The notes under the pieces are model-generated. The model was given only the letters and a program-made list of their open reading frames with translations, searched no databases and was not told the origin of the DNA. From positions 1 to 64,000 of the forward strand of contig JAQBNO010000203.1 of assembly GCA_028288485.1 (NCBI GenBank): a stretch of 64,000 nt of DNA, given 5' to 3'. This document shows, piece after piece, positions 52,713 to 61,591 of the stretch. Origin of the DNA: Segetibacter sp. Lineage in GTDB: Bacteria; Bacteroidota; Bacteroidia; Chitinophagales; Chitinophagaceae. The position numbers and the translations under genes were made by a program. Each line of letters opens with the position of its first letter. Position 1 is the stretch's first letter.

Positions 52713-54875
52713 CTAACCTAATACTCCATTAGGCAGCAATGGTAAAGTAGTAAGCGCTATGCCGGTCGCATCGAGGATAGCGTTACGAATAGCTGGTGCG
52801 ATACCTATTATTGCTGCTTCTCCTGCGCCCGCCGACGGCAGATCTTTTCGGTCTATCGTTACTATCTCAATTTTCGGGATATCGCTAAAGCGCGGAACCC
52901 TGTAGGCAGAGAGGCCGGAGTTGCGTATTTTCCCGTCGGCAAAATCAATAGCTTCAAATAAAGCGCCGCCCAGGCCCTGCACGATCGATCCCATCACCTG
53001 GTTTTCGAGGTGCAACGGATTTACAATTGCTCCGCATTCAAACGCCTGTGTAACGCGAACGACCTTTACCTCTTTATCGCTGTTGACTATCACTTCTGCA
53101 CAGGTAGCTACGTAGCCGCCTTTTTCAAAACCACCCGCAATTCCAAAACCATGTCCAGCTGATTTTGCAGAGCTATTCCAGCCAAAAGCTTTAGCAGCGG
53201 TTTCCAAAACTGCTGTAAGACGTTCGTCATTAGAATTTTTGAGGCGAAAGTGGAGCTGGTCCATTTTAATTAGACGGGCCAGGTCGGTAATATGACATTC
53301 GCGGGCGAAAACATTCGCTGTAGATGCGAGTCCACGATACGAACCTTGTTTCAAAGGTGAATCGGACGGAAGATGTGCAATTTGCTGGTGGGTTATTTTA
53401 TATTGGGTATTTAAACCGGCAGAACCGGAATTATAGTTCGTGAATTTCCAGGCAGTGATTGTACCGTCGTTCGTAACGCCGCTGTTTACTTCAATTACCC
53501 CTCCCGGCCTGAAGTAAGCCCAGGTAAACTCTTCCTCTCTTGTCCATACCATTTTGACCGGCTTTTTTGCTTCCTGGGCCAGCCGCGCAGCTTCTACTGC
53601 AGCTTCACCGCTATGTTTTCCACCATACCCTGATCCTGTGTCGGGCATGATCACCCGCACTTTTTCTTTGGGCAGTTTGAACACTTCTGCCAGGTCTTGC
53701 TGGACTCCAAAAGGACGTTGCGTTCCGGTCCATACCGTGAGCTTTCCATCTTTCCATTGTGCAAGTGCCGCCCTTGGTTCAAGTGGTACGTGCGCTATAT
53801 AATTGATGTTGTAGGTTTTGGCATGTGTAAAGTCTGCTATAGTTAATCCCTGCTGCACACTGCCCTTTGTGTTACCTGCATTTCTGCCACTTGCAGCCGC
53901 TGTTGCATTTTTTACCAGATACTCGAAAATGTTGGCTGTAGAAGGGTGTTGAGTACTTTCGTCCCATTTTGCCTTAATCGCCTGTAAGGCTTTGCCCGCA
54001 GTTCTTACGTCAGGTGCAGCTACACCAATAAAATCTCCATCATGCACTACAATAACACCGGGAATAGCCTTCGCTTTGCTGACATCCACTTCAAGCAGTT
54101 TTGCCTCGTAAGAAGGTTGGCGCAGTACTTTTCCATGCAGCATGCCGGGAAGTTTCATATCAGAAACGTACTCGTGTTTGCCCGTTATAAAAGATCGTCC
54201 ATTAATTTTTCTTACGCTCTTTCCGGCAACTTTCCAGTCAGCGGCGGCAGTCATCGACGCCTGGTCGGATATGGGCAGCAGTAGTTGGTGTCCTTTTGTT
54301 AGCTCTCCGTAACCAATCTTTTTATTGTTTGCAGGGTCGATAACTGTTCCTTTTTCTGCCTGTAATGTTTTAGCTGCGGTGTTCCAGTTTTTTGCAGCCA
54401 TCTGCACTAAGGCTTCCCGGGCTGTTGCTGCAGCTTTACGTAATTGTGTTCCCATTTGTGGTGTGCTGCGGCTTCCAAAAGTGCCGGCATCATATGGAAC
54501 AAGGTGAGTGTCGCCCATGATCATTTTAATGGAAGAAATGGGCACCTTTAATTCTTCAGACACTATTTGGGATAATGAAGTCCGAATGTTCTGGCCTACT
54601 TCAACTTTACCTGTATAAACGCTTACTGTTCCGTCTTCACCAATATGAATCCATGCACCCACCTGGCTGGTTGGAATTGAGGAAGGTTCAGGTGGCAAAG
54701 TTTCACCCGCAAACGAAAACAGGTCGTGTAATACAAAGGCAACGGCGAGGCCACCTCCAAATAATTTAAAGAATTTTCTCCGGTCAAGCTCAAAATGATG
54801 CCCAGGTTTTGGTGGCAGCTCGTCTTGCGTTGGTTCAAAAGGATGTGGTAAATTAGTGGAATGCTGCATCATCAA
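52713..54875 (-). CDS. Molybdopterin-binding hydroxylase large subunit (IorB type)
   Basis: This 720-residue protein belongs to the xanthine dehydrogenase family, isoquinoline 1-oxidoreductase beta-subunit group. A twin-arginine signal (DRRKFFKLFGG, 31-41) exports it folded to the periplasm. GTFGSRSTPQMG, TGSGYGGKHSGEA, PLKQGSYRGL and the C-terminal GAGEAAIIGIAPAIRN, with the catalytic Glu, are Mo-cofactor signatures. It oxidises aldehydes or N-heterocycles. The partner iron-sulfur subunit is encoded 3 bp upstream. The cytochrome c subunit often found with such enzymes is not in the window. Substrate is unknown. Confidence 0.9.
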   Translation of the reverse strand: MMMQHSTNLPHPFEPTQDELPPKPGHHFELDRRKFFKLFGGGLAVAFVLHDLFSFAGETLPPEPSSIPTSQVGAWIHIGEDGTVSVYTGKVEVGQNIRTSLSQIVSEELKVPISSIKMIMGDTHLVPYDAGTFGSRSTPQMGTQLRKAAATAREALVQMAAKNWNTAAKTLQAEKGTVIDPANNKKIGYGELTKGHQLLLPISDQASMTAAADWKVAGKSVRKINGRSFITGKHEYVSDMKLPGMLHGKVLRQPSYEAKLLEVDVSKAKAIPGVIVVHDGDFIGVAAPDVRTAGKALQAIKAKWDESTQHPSTANIFEYLVKNATAAASGRNAGNTKGSVQQGLTIADFTHAKTYNINYIAHVPLEPRAALAQWKDGKLTVWTGTQRPFGVQQDLAEVFKLPKEKVRVIMPDTGSGYGGKHSGEAAVEAARLAQEAKKPVKMVWTREEEFTWAYFRPGGVIEVNSGVTNDGTITAWKFTNYNSGSAGLNTQYKITHQQIAHLPSDSPLKQGSYRGLASTANVFARECHITDLARLIKMDQLHFRLKNSNDERLTAVLETAAKAFGWNSSAKSAGHGFGIAGGFEKGGYVATCAEVIVNSDKEVKVVRVTQAFECGAIVNPLHLENQVMGSIVQGLGGALFEAIDFADGKIRNSGLSAYRVPRFSDIPKIEIVTIDRKDLPSAGAGEAAIIGIAPAIRNAILDATGIALTTLPLLPNGVLG

Positions 54876-54878
54876 TAT

Positions 54879-55331
54879 TTAGGGTTTGGAAGCGAGTTGT
54901 ATTGCTTTTACAATGTTGGGGTAGGTTCCGCATCGGCATATATTCCCGTTCAAAGCTTTAATAATAGCATCTTCTGTTGGGGCAGGATTATTTTTAAGCA
55001 GGGCTACAGCAGACATGATCATGCCCGAGGCACAATACGAACATTGAAAAGGATCTGTTGTAAGGAAAGCTTCCTGTACAGCATGAAGTTTTCCATTCTT
55101 TTCCAAACCTTCTACGGTGATGATCTCCTTTCCGGCAACCGAAGTTACGGGTGTAATACAGGAACGCGAAGGACTTCCATTAATAAGCACAGTGCAGGCA
55201 CCACAAGCCCCTTCCCCGCAACCATACTTGCTACCAGTAAGATCGAGCTCGTTACGTAAAACACTCAATAGTTCAACATCAGGGTCTACCGTAACCTCAT
55301 GTTTTACACCATTTACATCTAAAACCATCAT
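54879..55331 (-). CDS. [2Fe-2S] subunit of the molybdenum hydroxylase (IorA type)
   Basis: This 150-residue protein carries two [2Fe-2S] sites: a plant-ferredoxin type with C38, C43, C46 (YGCGEGACGAC) and C58, and a second site with CSYCASG near 97-103 and ICRCGTY near 129-135. It passes electrons from the Mo site of the large subunit to an acceptor. Gene order small-then-large with a 3-bp gap is typical of this family. The start may be 55331 or the next ATG at 55328. No signal peptide is seen; it is probably exported with the Tat-bearing partner. Confidence 0.93.
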   Translation of the reverse strand: MMVLDVNGVKHEVTVDPDVELLSVLRNELDLTGSKYGCGEGACGACTVLINGSPSRSCITPVTSVAGKEIITVEGLEKNGKLHAVQEAFLTTDPFQCSYCASGMIMSAVALLKNNPAPTEDAIIKALNGNICRCGTYPNIVKAIQLASKP

Positions 55332-55442
55332 GTAGGCTTTTGTTAGGTGAATTTACAACAATCGAACTAACCCACGGTGGAAGGAACAAAAAATGGTGCG
55401 GTCTTCTGGTTACTGTTGCCAAAAGTTCTTTACATTACTTAA

Positions 55443-56249
55443 ATGTTAGAAACAGTCCTAATCGTTTTGGTATCGGTTGCAGTCCTGGTTCTCCTGCTAT
55501 ATGCGATCTTCTCGCGCAGGAAAAAGAAGGTAAATAACCTCGACTCTCTTCCTGTTCACTACCGGGAGATTTTAAAAGAATACGTTGACTTTTACAACGA
55601 CCTTGACGAGGACAAAAAGACACAGTTTGAAAACCGCCTTCAGCACTTTTTGCTAACAACAAGAATAGCAGGCGTTAATACAGATGTTGAAGATCTGGAT
55701 AGAGTATTGATAGCGGCAAGCGCCATTATTCCCATTTTTGGTTTTGCAGGCTGGGAGTATATTAACCTCAAGGATGTTTTGCTGTACCCTGGTTCGTTTG
55801 ACGAGAAGTTTAACCAGGAAGGGGGTGGGCGCACAACACTTGGAATTGTAGGCGAAGGGGCATACCAAAATATGATGATACTTTCGAAGCCGGAGCTAAG
55901 ACAAGACTTTATTAATAAAACAGCAAAGAACAATACCGCTATTCATGAATTTGTTCACCTGATTGATAAAACGGATGGGGCAGTAGATGGAGTGCCCGAG
56001 TTCCTGCTTTCTAAAAAGTATATCTTACCCTGGCTTACGTTAATAAGGGACAATATTAACGAAATCAGGCACAGCCAGTCGGATATCAATCCCTATGGAG
56101 CTACTAACGAGGCAGAGTTTTTTGCGGTAGTATCAGAGTATTTTTTTGAACGCCCCGACCTTTTGCAAGCCAAGCACCCCGGTTTATATGAGACCCTTAT
56201 TAAAATATTCAGGCAGGAGCCCAAAAAGGATGACCAAGTTTCTATTTAG
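55443..56249 (+). CDS. mtfA: MtfA-type zinc metallopeptidase
   Basis: This 268-residue protein has an N-terminal membrane helix (about 4-22) and a peptidase domain with the zinc motif HEFVH near residue 167. Further family signatures are FAGWEYINL near residue 100, a Gly-rich strand with GGGRTTLGIVGEGAYQNMM, and NEAEFFAVVSEYFFE, which supplies the third ligand. M90/MtfA peptidases act on cytoplasmic substrates; in E. coli MtfA binds the Mlc regulator. The N-terminal helix anchors it to the membrane here. It is transcribed divergently from the Mo-hydroxylase genes. Confidence 0.88.
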   Translation: MLETVLIVLVSVAVLVLLLYAIFSRRKKKVNNLDSLPVHYREILKEYVDFYNDLDEDKKTQFENRLQHFLLTTRIAGVNTDVEDLDRVLIAASAIIPIFGFAGWEYINLKDVLLYPGSFDEKFNQEGGGRTTLGIVGEGAYQNMMILSKPELRQDFINKTAKNNTAIHEFVHLIDKTDGAVDGVPEFLLSKKYILPWLTLIRDNINEIRHSQSDINPYGATNEAEFFAVVSEYFFERPDLLQAKHPGLYETLIKIFRQEPKKDDQVSI

Positions 56250-56394
56250 GGGAATTGAAGTAACTCGCGCCGGTAATCCCAGCTGACGTGAGAGTAACAA
56301 ACGAATCTCCCAGCTACTATTTCTTTACAGGTGAAGCTTTTTAATAGCTTGATAAACTTTTATTTTGATCTTACCTAAAGCTTATGCGCAACAA

Positions 56395-56418
56395 AAAACC
56401 CGCCATCGCGGGTTTTTA
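56395..56418. terminator. Bidirectional terminator
   Basis: AAAAACCCGC pairs with GCGGGTTTTT around CATC. It lies between the convergent mtfA and the small repeat-rich gene and can serve both. Confidence 0.9.
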
Positions 56419-56448
56419 AAAATCAAATTAAAAATCAAATTTAACTTT

Positions 56449-56823
56449 TTAATTAAAAGCCTTTTTTACGCTGTCACCGAAATCGTCAGCTTTATCTTTT
56501 ATTTTTTCCCAAAGACTTTCGCCTCCGTCTTTTACATCCTCAGCTTTGTCTTCTAATTTGTCTCCGGCTCTATCTGCTTTATCACCTGCATAATCAGCGG
56601 CATTTTCCGCTTTGTTACCCACCTGATCGGTGGTATTACCTACGCTATTGCCAAAATTATCAGCCGCGTTCCCGGCCTGGTTACCGAAGCTGTTGGCGGC
56701 AAAACCAGCCCTGTTTGTAAGCTGATCGGTTGTATTTTCTAGCCTTGTGGCGCCCGCGGAAATATCGCTGCTTAAATCATCATTAAGATTTGAAGTATTT
56801 CCAAAATTATTTGTGTCGGACAT
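56449..56823 (-). CDS. Small hydrophilic repeat protein, LEA-like
   Basis: From ATG 56823 (MSDTNNFG) this is 124 residues; the ATG at 56865 is less likely because the natural start fits a soluble protein with no leader. The sequence repeats 7-11-residue units of the kind NQAGNAADNFGNSVGN, NKAENAADYAGDKADRAGDK, and ends LWEKIKDKADDFGDSVKKAFN. The amphipathic, highly charged helix resembles late-embryogenesis-abundant-like or phasin-like stress proteins. Function is inference from composition only. Confidence 0.65.
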   Translation of the reverse strand: MSDTNNFGNTSNLNDDLSSDISAGATRLENTTDQLTNRAGFAANSFGNQAGNAADNFGNSVGNTTDQVGNKAENAADYAGDKADRAGDKLEDKAEDVKDGGESLWEKIKDKADDFGDSVKKAFN

Positions 56824-57126
56824 AACTTTTGGTTTTAATATTTGAAAAATTGAGACCCGAATCAATTATGAAAATTGAAAGACGGTTTCTTCAATTGGTA
56901 AAACAACTATGCCACTATGATAGTAACCTTTTAAATGTTTGTACTGCACTGTTAGTACTAAAAACTTAATCGTAGTGAAAGACTAAGTCAGCAAAGGTGC
57001 AATGCGAGTTGCATCTCCGGCGGTATAATATGCAGTAGCGGCATTACCTGAAGAGAAAGTAATATTCCTCGGCTGACCAGCATGGGGGGCTCTTCGGTTG
57101 GAAGTCTTGTTTTGCCCGCTGAAAAC
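56824..57126. other. Intergenic stretch without a recognised gene
   Basis: This AT-rich gap between two minus-strand genes should contain the promoter of the repeat-protein gene. No ORF with protein character, no repeat copy and no strong terminator was seen. Confidence 0.5.
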
Positions 57127-57807
57127 TTATTTCAAACTAAAAGTTGATAATACCTTCACTTTATTTTTTCGTTGGTACCAATCGTTGTACACTAATTCCA
57201 CCTCATCTATTTTAGAAACCCCAAAGTCGGCATTCTTACACCGAATTAACTGTTTTATAAATTCTTCATTGCGCTTTAAGGGGCTCTTAAACCGGGCGAC
57301 CGTGCAATGAGCAGTACGAATTGAATACCTTTTGTCAATAGATTGGAAATGTTGCGAGCTTTTAAAACTTGCCCTTATCCTGTTTCTTAATTCATTCAGG
57401 TTATTCGACGGAAATCCTTGTACAAGAATGCATGACGGCGACGCAGTAATTCCATTAAACGCTATTTCAATAGGTTTCATATTAGAAATAAGGTTCTTGA
57501 AAAGACTGGTATATTGGTTTACCTCGATATTTTCTAAATCAAAACCGGGGTAACACGAAATGATAGACATTATAGTAACATGAATATCAGAAGTGGGATA
57601 ATAGTATTGTTCAGGTTCAATCTTTTGCAACTCCTGCAAAAACTGCCCGATCTTTTCCTTTGTTTTTCGGTCGGGACGTAACAAGAGAGTAATTCCAAAC
57701 CTGTTATCGTCGGGTGAGTCGATGAACGGATCCAGTTCAAATTCTCCTGCTTTGAATTTAGTTAAAGACTTTTCCCATAGATGATTATATTCATCGGTTA
57801 AATTCAT
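57127..57807 (-). CDS. 2H phosphoesterase (2'-5' RNA ligase/LigT superfamily)
   Basis: This 226-residue soluble protein has the paired motifs of the 2H superfamily: HVTI near residue 77 and HCTV near residue 167, each in a beta-strand. The middle has a helix and a PEQYYYPTSDI segment. Members hydrolyse or form 2',5'-phosphodiesters, cyclic phosphates or related bonds. The nucleic-acid or cofactor substrate is not known. It is not in an evident operon. Confidence 0.82.
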   Translation of the reverse strand: MNLTDEYNHLWEKSLTKFKAGEFELDPFIDSPDDNRFGITLLLRPDRKTKEKIGQFLQELQKIEPEQYYYPTSDIHVTIMSIISCYPGFDLENIEVNQYTSLFKNLISNMKPIEIAFNGITASPSCILVQGFPSNNLNELRNRIRASFKSSQHFQSIDKRYSIRTAHCTVARFKSPLKRNEEFIKQLIRCKNADFGVSKIDEVELVYNDWYQRKNKVKVLSTFSLK

Positions 57808-58133
57808 ACTCGTTTTATTTTTTCGCTTACCGGATAAGATATTTTCTGCGTTTTTTTTAAAAATAGTTCAAAAACTTTTTTCAAAAGTATTTAATGGAGC
57901 AAAAGCAGACATCGCAAAGTACCAGTTTTTTTAAATTGCGTCTATAAACATGTAATCGCCAGACGAATTAACTTTTTCATTAAGCAGCAAACGCTAATTA
58001 CCAAGGGTGGGAGATGAAAGATCGCGACAATTCTACCTGTAAATTAAGGTAATAATCAGAAATTAAAAACCGAAGTAAATATTAGCGAATTGAGCCTCAA
58101 TAAACTAATTTAAAATTGCTATAATTTTAATAA
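57808..58133. other. Intergenic stretch without a recognised gene
   Basis: This 326-bp, very AT-rich gap lies between divergent genes and must hold both promoters. No ORF with protein character and no repeat copy was recognised in it. Confidence 0.5.
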
Positions 58134-59423
58134 ATGTTGCAAAAAATCCCGTACCGTTACCGCGTTCTGGCGTTGTTATGCTCATTAACTACGCTTACTT
58201 ACCTCGATAGAATTTGCATTTCAATAGTAGGGGTGAGGATAAAAACAGAGTTTGCGCTTAGCAATGAACAGTTTGGTTGGGTACTTGCCTCTTTTTCATT
58301 AGCGTATGCTGTTTTCGAAATACCATCAGGAGTTTGGGGAGATCATATTGGCCCCAAAGCCCTTTTTATAAGGATAGTTTTATGGTGGTCATTGTTTACA
58401 GCTTTAACAGGGTGGGCCACTGGCCTGCTGTCGCTAATGGCCATCAGGTTCTTGTTTGGAGTAGGAGAATCAGGTACTTATCCAAATTGCATGATTGTTA
58501 TTTCACGCTGGTTCCCCCTGCAGGAAATCGGACGGTCGTTAACCTGGGTAGGCATCGGGTCTCAAATAGGATCTGCTATTGCGCCGCTTATAATTATTCC
58601 GTTAGCAGTTTCTTATGGCTGGCGAATGCCTTTTTATGTGAATGCTGCCATCGGTGTTGTTTGGGTGCTTATCTGTTACAAATGGTTCCGGAATTTTCCT
58701 TCTGAAGTGAAAAACATCACTCCAAACGAGTTAAAGCTGATCGAAACAAACCGGCGGTTCAACATTAGCCATACGCTGATACCTTCAAAGATCATCCTGA
58801 AAAACAAAAACCTATGGGCTTTGATGCTCATGTATTTTTGCTGTCAATGGGCTAACTATTTCTTTGTAGCCTGGATGCCTGTTTACCTGATGGAAGGAAA
58901 ACATTTCACAGAAAACGAAATGAAGGGTATCGTGTTTACTTTGTTCATTGTTGGCATCATTGGTTTTTTGATAGGTGGATTTGTTGGCGACTTATTGGTA
59001 AAGACAAAAGGTTTACGCTTTGGAAGACGTTTTGTGGGAATGTTGGGACTTGGCGTTTGTGGCCTGCTGATTTTTCTATCAGCCGTATTGCCTCAAAATA
59101 ATATAGTTGCTTTTTGCCTTATTGCAGCAAATGGTTTCTTCTCTTTCGGTGTAATGGTATCCTATGCGGTTTGCACCGATATAGGCCGCAATAATGCCGG
59201 CACAGTTACCGGCGCAATGAATTTTTTCGGCCAAATGGGCGCTTTCTTCCTTGCTGTCATATTTGGTAAAATTGTGGACGTTACCCATAATTTTAATTAT
59301 CCTCTTTTTGTAGTTGCTGCTGTAATGCTTACAGGAAGCGTGCTTTGGCTCGCCATTGACCCCTTGAAACAGCTAAGCATGCCAGAGGATAAAGTTTTGC
59401 CCGCAGTCAACAACCCCCTTTAG
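58134..59423 (+). CDS. MFS transporter, ACS (anion:cation symporter) type
   Basis: This 429-residue protein has about 12 membrane helices. The ACS signatures are visible: YLDRICISIVG in helix 1, an early FEIPSGVWGDHIGPK loop and RFLFGVGESGTYPN near residue 112, as in hexuronate and galactonate porters. It would take up a sugar acid or related organic anion with H+ or Na+. No sugar-acid catabolic gene is adjacent. It is a lone gene before the manganese catalase. The substrate is inference. Confidence 0.9.
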   Translation: MLQKIPYRYRVLALLCSLTTLTYLDRICISIVGVRIKTEFALSNEQFGWVLASFSLAYAVFEIPSGVWGDHIGPKALFIRIVLWWSLFTALTGWATGLLSLMAIRFLFGVGESGTYPNCMIVISRWFPLQEIGRSLTWVGIGSQIGSAIAPLIIIPLAVSYGWRMPFYVNAAIGVVWVLICYKWFRNFPSEVKNITPNELKLIETNRRFNISHTLIPSKIILKNKNLWALMLMYFCCQWANYFFVAWMPVYLMEGKHFTENEMKGIVFTLFIVGIIGFLIGGFVGDLLVKTKGLRFGRRFVGMLGLGVCGLLIFLSAVLPQNNIVAFCLIAANGFFSFGVMVSYAVCTDIGRNNAGTVTGAMNFFGQMGAFFLAVIFGKIVDVTHNFNYPLFVVAAVMLTGSVLWLAIDPLKQLSMPEDKVLPAVNNPL

Positions 59424-59717
59424 TCAGAACTTCTGATAATGCAGAAGGAGATTTTAGCCCGGTACGGCTTACTAGTGGCTGTTGAGTTGAAATAGAAAAA
59501 TATTCCTCTGTATAATTCTTTCTACAGCTTTGCATCTACAAATAAGATATTCTGCTAATAAATATCTCTTATTGATTGATAGGTAATATCTATAACTGTT
59601 GATATTCACTGATTTCCTAATATTTTCTGTGCTCTAAATGGTTTTGGTATGAAATAAGGCGGGATGTTTGGAAAGTTTCGTGTGTACGGGTATTTATTAA
59701 TCAATAAAATTATAAGT

Positions 59718-60599
59718 ATGTTTTACCACGACAGGAAATTACAGTATAAGGTAAGGGTCGACAAACCGAACCCCGAGTTTGCTAAATTATTACAACAGGC
59801 AATTGGCGGTATTGAGGGTGAAATACGAGTGTGCCTCCAATACCTTTTCCAGGCATGGAATTCCCGCGGGCCTGTTAAGTACCGTGATATGTTACTGGAT
59901 ACAGGCACCGAAGAAATTTCGCATATCGAAATGCTGGTTACGGCCGTAGCGATGAATCTTGAAGGAGCATCAACCGCTTTAAAAGATAAGATGGCGGCCA
60001 GTAATCCGTTGGTGGAATCTGTGTTGGGGGGCAAAGATCCAAGGCATATTTTATCGGCAGGATTGGGTGCAATGGCTGCTGATGCAAACGGAGTCCCTTT
60101 TAATGGTTCCTGGGTGGTAAGCAGTGGTAACATTGCGGCAGATATGCATGCAAATGTGTATGCTGAATCTACCGGAAGAGTATTGGCTACAAGGCTGTAC
60201 GAAATGACCGATGATTCAGGGATGAAAGATATGTTGTCGTTCCTGATAGCGCGCGACACGATGCACCAAAACCAGTGGATGGCCGTGCTTGAAGAATTGG
60301 GCGGACCTTTGACAGTGCATCCAATTCCTAACAGTTTTCCACAAAGCAAAGAGAACCAGGACTTCAACTACAGTTTTGTTTCTACCAATATCAACAACGA
60401 CTCGCAGGCAATGGGACGGTGGACCTCAGGGCAATCGATTGATGGCAAAGGATCTTTCAGGTTTGAAAAAGCACAACCGTTTGGCGAAGTTCCTGTACTT
60501 GGAACGCCTGATAAAGAAACGCATGCACAGACAGAGCAAATGATGGATGCAGGTAAATCTTTGCTTGACAAAGCAGCAGATTTTATTACCGGCCACTAG
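59718..60599 (+). CDS. Manganese catalase
   Basis: Read from ATG 59718 (MFYHDRKLQY) this is 293 residues, the usual length; the ATG at 59664 adds 18 hydrophobic residues that are not part of the family. The di-manganese site is in the ferritin-like bundle: GEIRVCLQYLFQAWN near residue 35, TGTEEISHIEML near residue 70, and RDTMHQNQW near residue 180. It breaks hydrogen peroxide down to water and oxygen in the cytoplasm. It is followed by a terminator hairpin. A stress-defence role fits with msrA elsewhere in the window. Confidence 0.94.
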   Translation: MFYHDRKLQYKVRVDKPNPEFAKLLQQAIGGIEGEIRVCLQYLFQAWNSRGPVKYRDMLLDTGTEEISHIEMLVTAVAMNLEGASTALKDKMAASNPLVESVLGGKDPRHILSAGLGAMAADANGVPFNGSWVVSSGNIAADMHANVYAESTGRVLATRLYEMTDDSGMKDMLSFLIARDTMHQNQWMAVLEELGGPLTVHPIPNSFPQSKENQDFNYSFVSTNINNDSQAMGRWTSGQSIDGKGSFRFEKAQPFGEVPVLGTPDKETHAQTEQMMDAGKSLLDKAADFITGH

Positions 60600-60622
60600 C
60601 AGCCATATAAATTAATTAACTT

Positions 60623-60655
60623 AAGACTGCAGTTCCTGAAACCTGCAGTCTTTTT
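60623..60655 (+). terminator. Terminator after manganese catalase
   Basis: AAGACTGCAG (60623-60632) pairs with CTGCAGTCTT (60643-60652), then TTT, 23 bp after the stop. Confidence 0.88.
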
Positions 60656-60685
60656 AGTATGTGTTACATGTGGAACGATGCCGAA

Positions 60686-60750
60686 AGTTTTTTGTAAGCC
60701 AGTTTGAACCGGCATAGCAAATGCAATGAACATCGTTGCTTCCGGTACAT
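60686..60750 (-). repeat. Interspersed repeat copy, minus orientation, core diverged
   Basis: The tail AGTTTTTTGTAAGCCAG is at its left and CATCGTTGC of the core at 60731-60739, with the rest of the core replaced. The gap 60600-60920 also holds the block CTTGAGCAAACCCGAATGG at 60789, shared with 44547, and a CTGAGCGTGGTCGAAGGG segment at 60769-60786 that may be another dispersed repeat. Confidence 0.65.
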
Positions 60751-60920
60751 CGGAAGCAGTTTTTACCCTGAGCGTGGTCGAAGGGTACCTTGAGCAAACC
60801 CGAATGGTCGCAATCCGTTCATCGGGATTGCTGCTATTGGGCTTTTATCAATTTCTGTTATAGCTTCGCGTCGCTTAATAAACTCGCAGGCAAACGATAA
60901 CGTTGAGGAAATTCGGGTGC

Positions 60921-61163
60921 TTATATTGTTTCAAATGTAGGATCTGCAGCATCACCATATTCAGGATTTATTTCACTGCCATTCATAACAGACTGGGTTA
61001 AATTATCACTGGCTGCTGAAGTTGCGTTATCACTCATAGTTGGAGAGTCTGCTTGTTTAGGAGTTTGGTCAACCAGCGTAGCATCACTATTAGTAAGGTT
61101 AAGTTCCCTGCCGTCCCCGTCTTCGGGCTGCCTCGTCACAACTTGTTTCGGATCAGTATTCAT
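60921..61163 (-). CDS. Small hydrophilic protein, unknown function
   Basis: From ATG 61163 (MNTDPKQVV) this is 80 residues, acidic and rich in Asn, Asp, Thr and Ser, with no hydrophobic segment (EDGDGRELNLTNSDATL, QSVMNGSEINPEYGDAADP). The earlier ATG at 61247 is rejected because the extension is unlike the rest. It looks like an intrinsically disordered small Bacteroidota protein. Its existence rests on protein-like composition only. Confidence 0.5.
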   Translation of the reverse strand: MNTDPKQVVTRQPEDGDGRELNLTNSDATLVDQTPKQADSPTMSDNATSAASDNLTQSVMNGSEINPEYGDAADPTFETI

Positions 61164-61305
61164 AACATTTGTTTTAAATGATAGAGGAAAAGTTGTGCCA
61201 CAATAGCGGGAAATACAAAGTTCAATTTTAATTGAAAATGCAATCATTCATGAACCGCAGCAATAGAGGCAGATGAAGGAGATTGCTTTTTTCCTTACAA
61301 CGACC

Positions 61306-61380
61306 TGTCATTCGAATGAAAAAGGAATCTTCATCTGCATAGATCCAGCAGCAAGGGATCACCCATGCCGCGGAATGACA
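61306..61380. repeat. 75-bp repeat bounded by TGTCATTC/GAATGACA
   Basis: TGTCATTC (61306-61313) and its exact reverse complement GAATGACA (61373-61380) bound a segment with GAATGAAAAAGGAATCTTCA and AGATCC. From memory this style (GTCATTCxGAA ... GAATGACA around AATCTTC) is a widespread Bacteroidota interspersed repeat. No second copy was found in this window. Confidence 0.45.
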
Positions 61381-61474
61381 AAAGGGACGTCTTATTCTAT
61401 TTTTCATTTTCCCGTGGCTAAAAGATGGACACTTGCGATGACGACTCTCTTTCGCTGACTAAGGTTACCCACAG

Positions 61475-61531
61475 ATGAAGAGTGCGACGCAACAAAAGTA
61501 CCCACGCATTCTCCTGCTGGTAACCAAAAAA
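61475..61531 (+). repeat. Interspersed repeat copy, GAGTGCGACGCAACA subtype
   Basis: The core ATGAAGAGTGCGACGCAACA is at 61475-61494 and the tail CTGCTGGTAACCAAAAAATC at 61514-61533. It lies in the gap 61164-61591 between two minus-strand genes, which otherwise holds the 75-bp repeat and a terminator. Confidence 0.8.
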
Positions 61532-61535
61532 TCCT

Positions 61536-61570
61536 GTAAAAAAACAAAGGCTGCCCGAAAAGACAGCCCT
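61536..61570 (-). terminator. Terminator of the outer-membrane barrel gene
   Basis: On the minus strand AGGGCTG pairs with CAGCCTT (one wobble) around a CTTTTCG-type loop and is followed by a T-rich run, 22 bp after the stop of the gene at 61592. Confidence 0.8.
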
Positions 61571-61591
61571 AAATGATCGGTTTAATTAATA

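Noticed and set aside
58277-58705. 142-codon ORF inside the ACS transporter gene
   Set aside because: It lies in another frame of a well-recognised membrane transporter and shows no own family pattern.
59723-60367. 214-codon minus-strand ORF over the manganese catalase gene
   Set aside because: It is the antisense shadow of a clearly recognised enzyme; no own domain is visible.
60921-61531. Idea that the facing repeat copies at 60686 and 61475 bound one mobile element carrying the 80-residue gene
   Set aside because: The copies are of different subtypes, the left core is badly diverged and the distance is far larger than in the two convincing pairs; chance facing is more likely.
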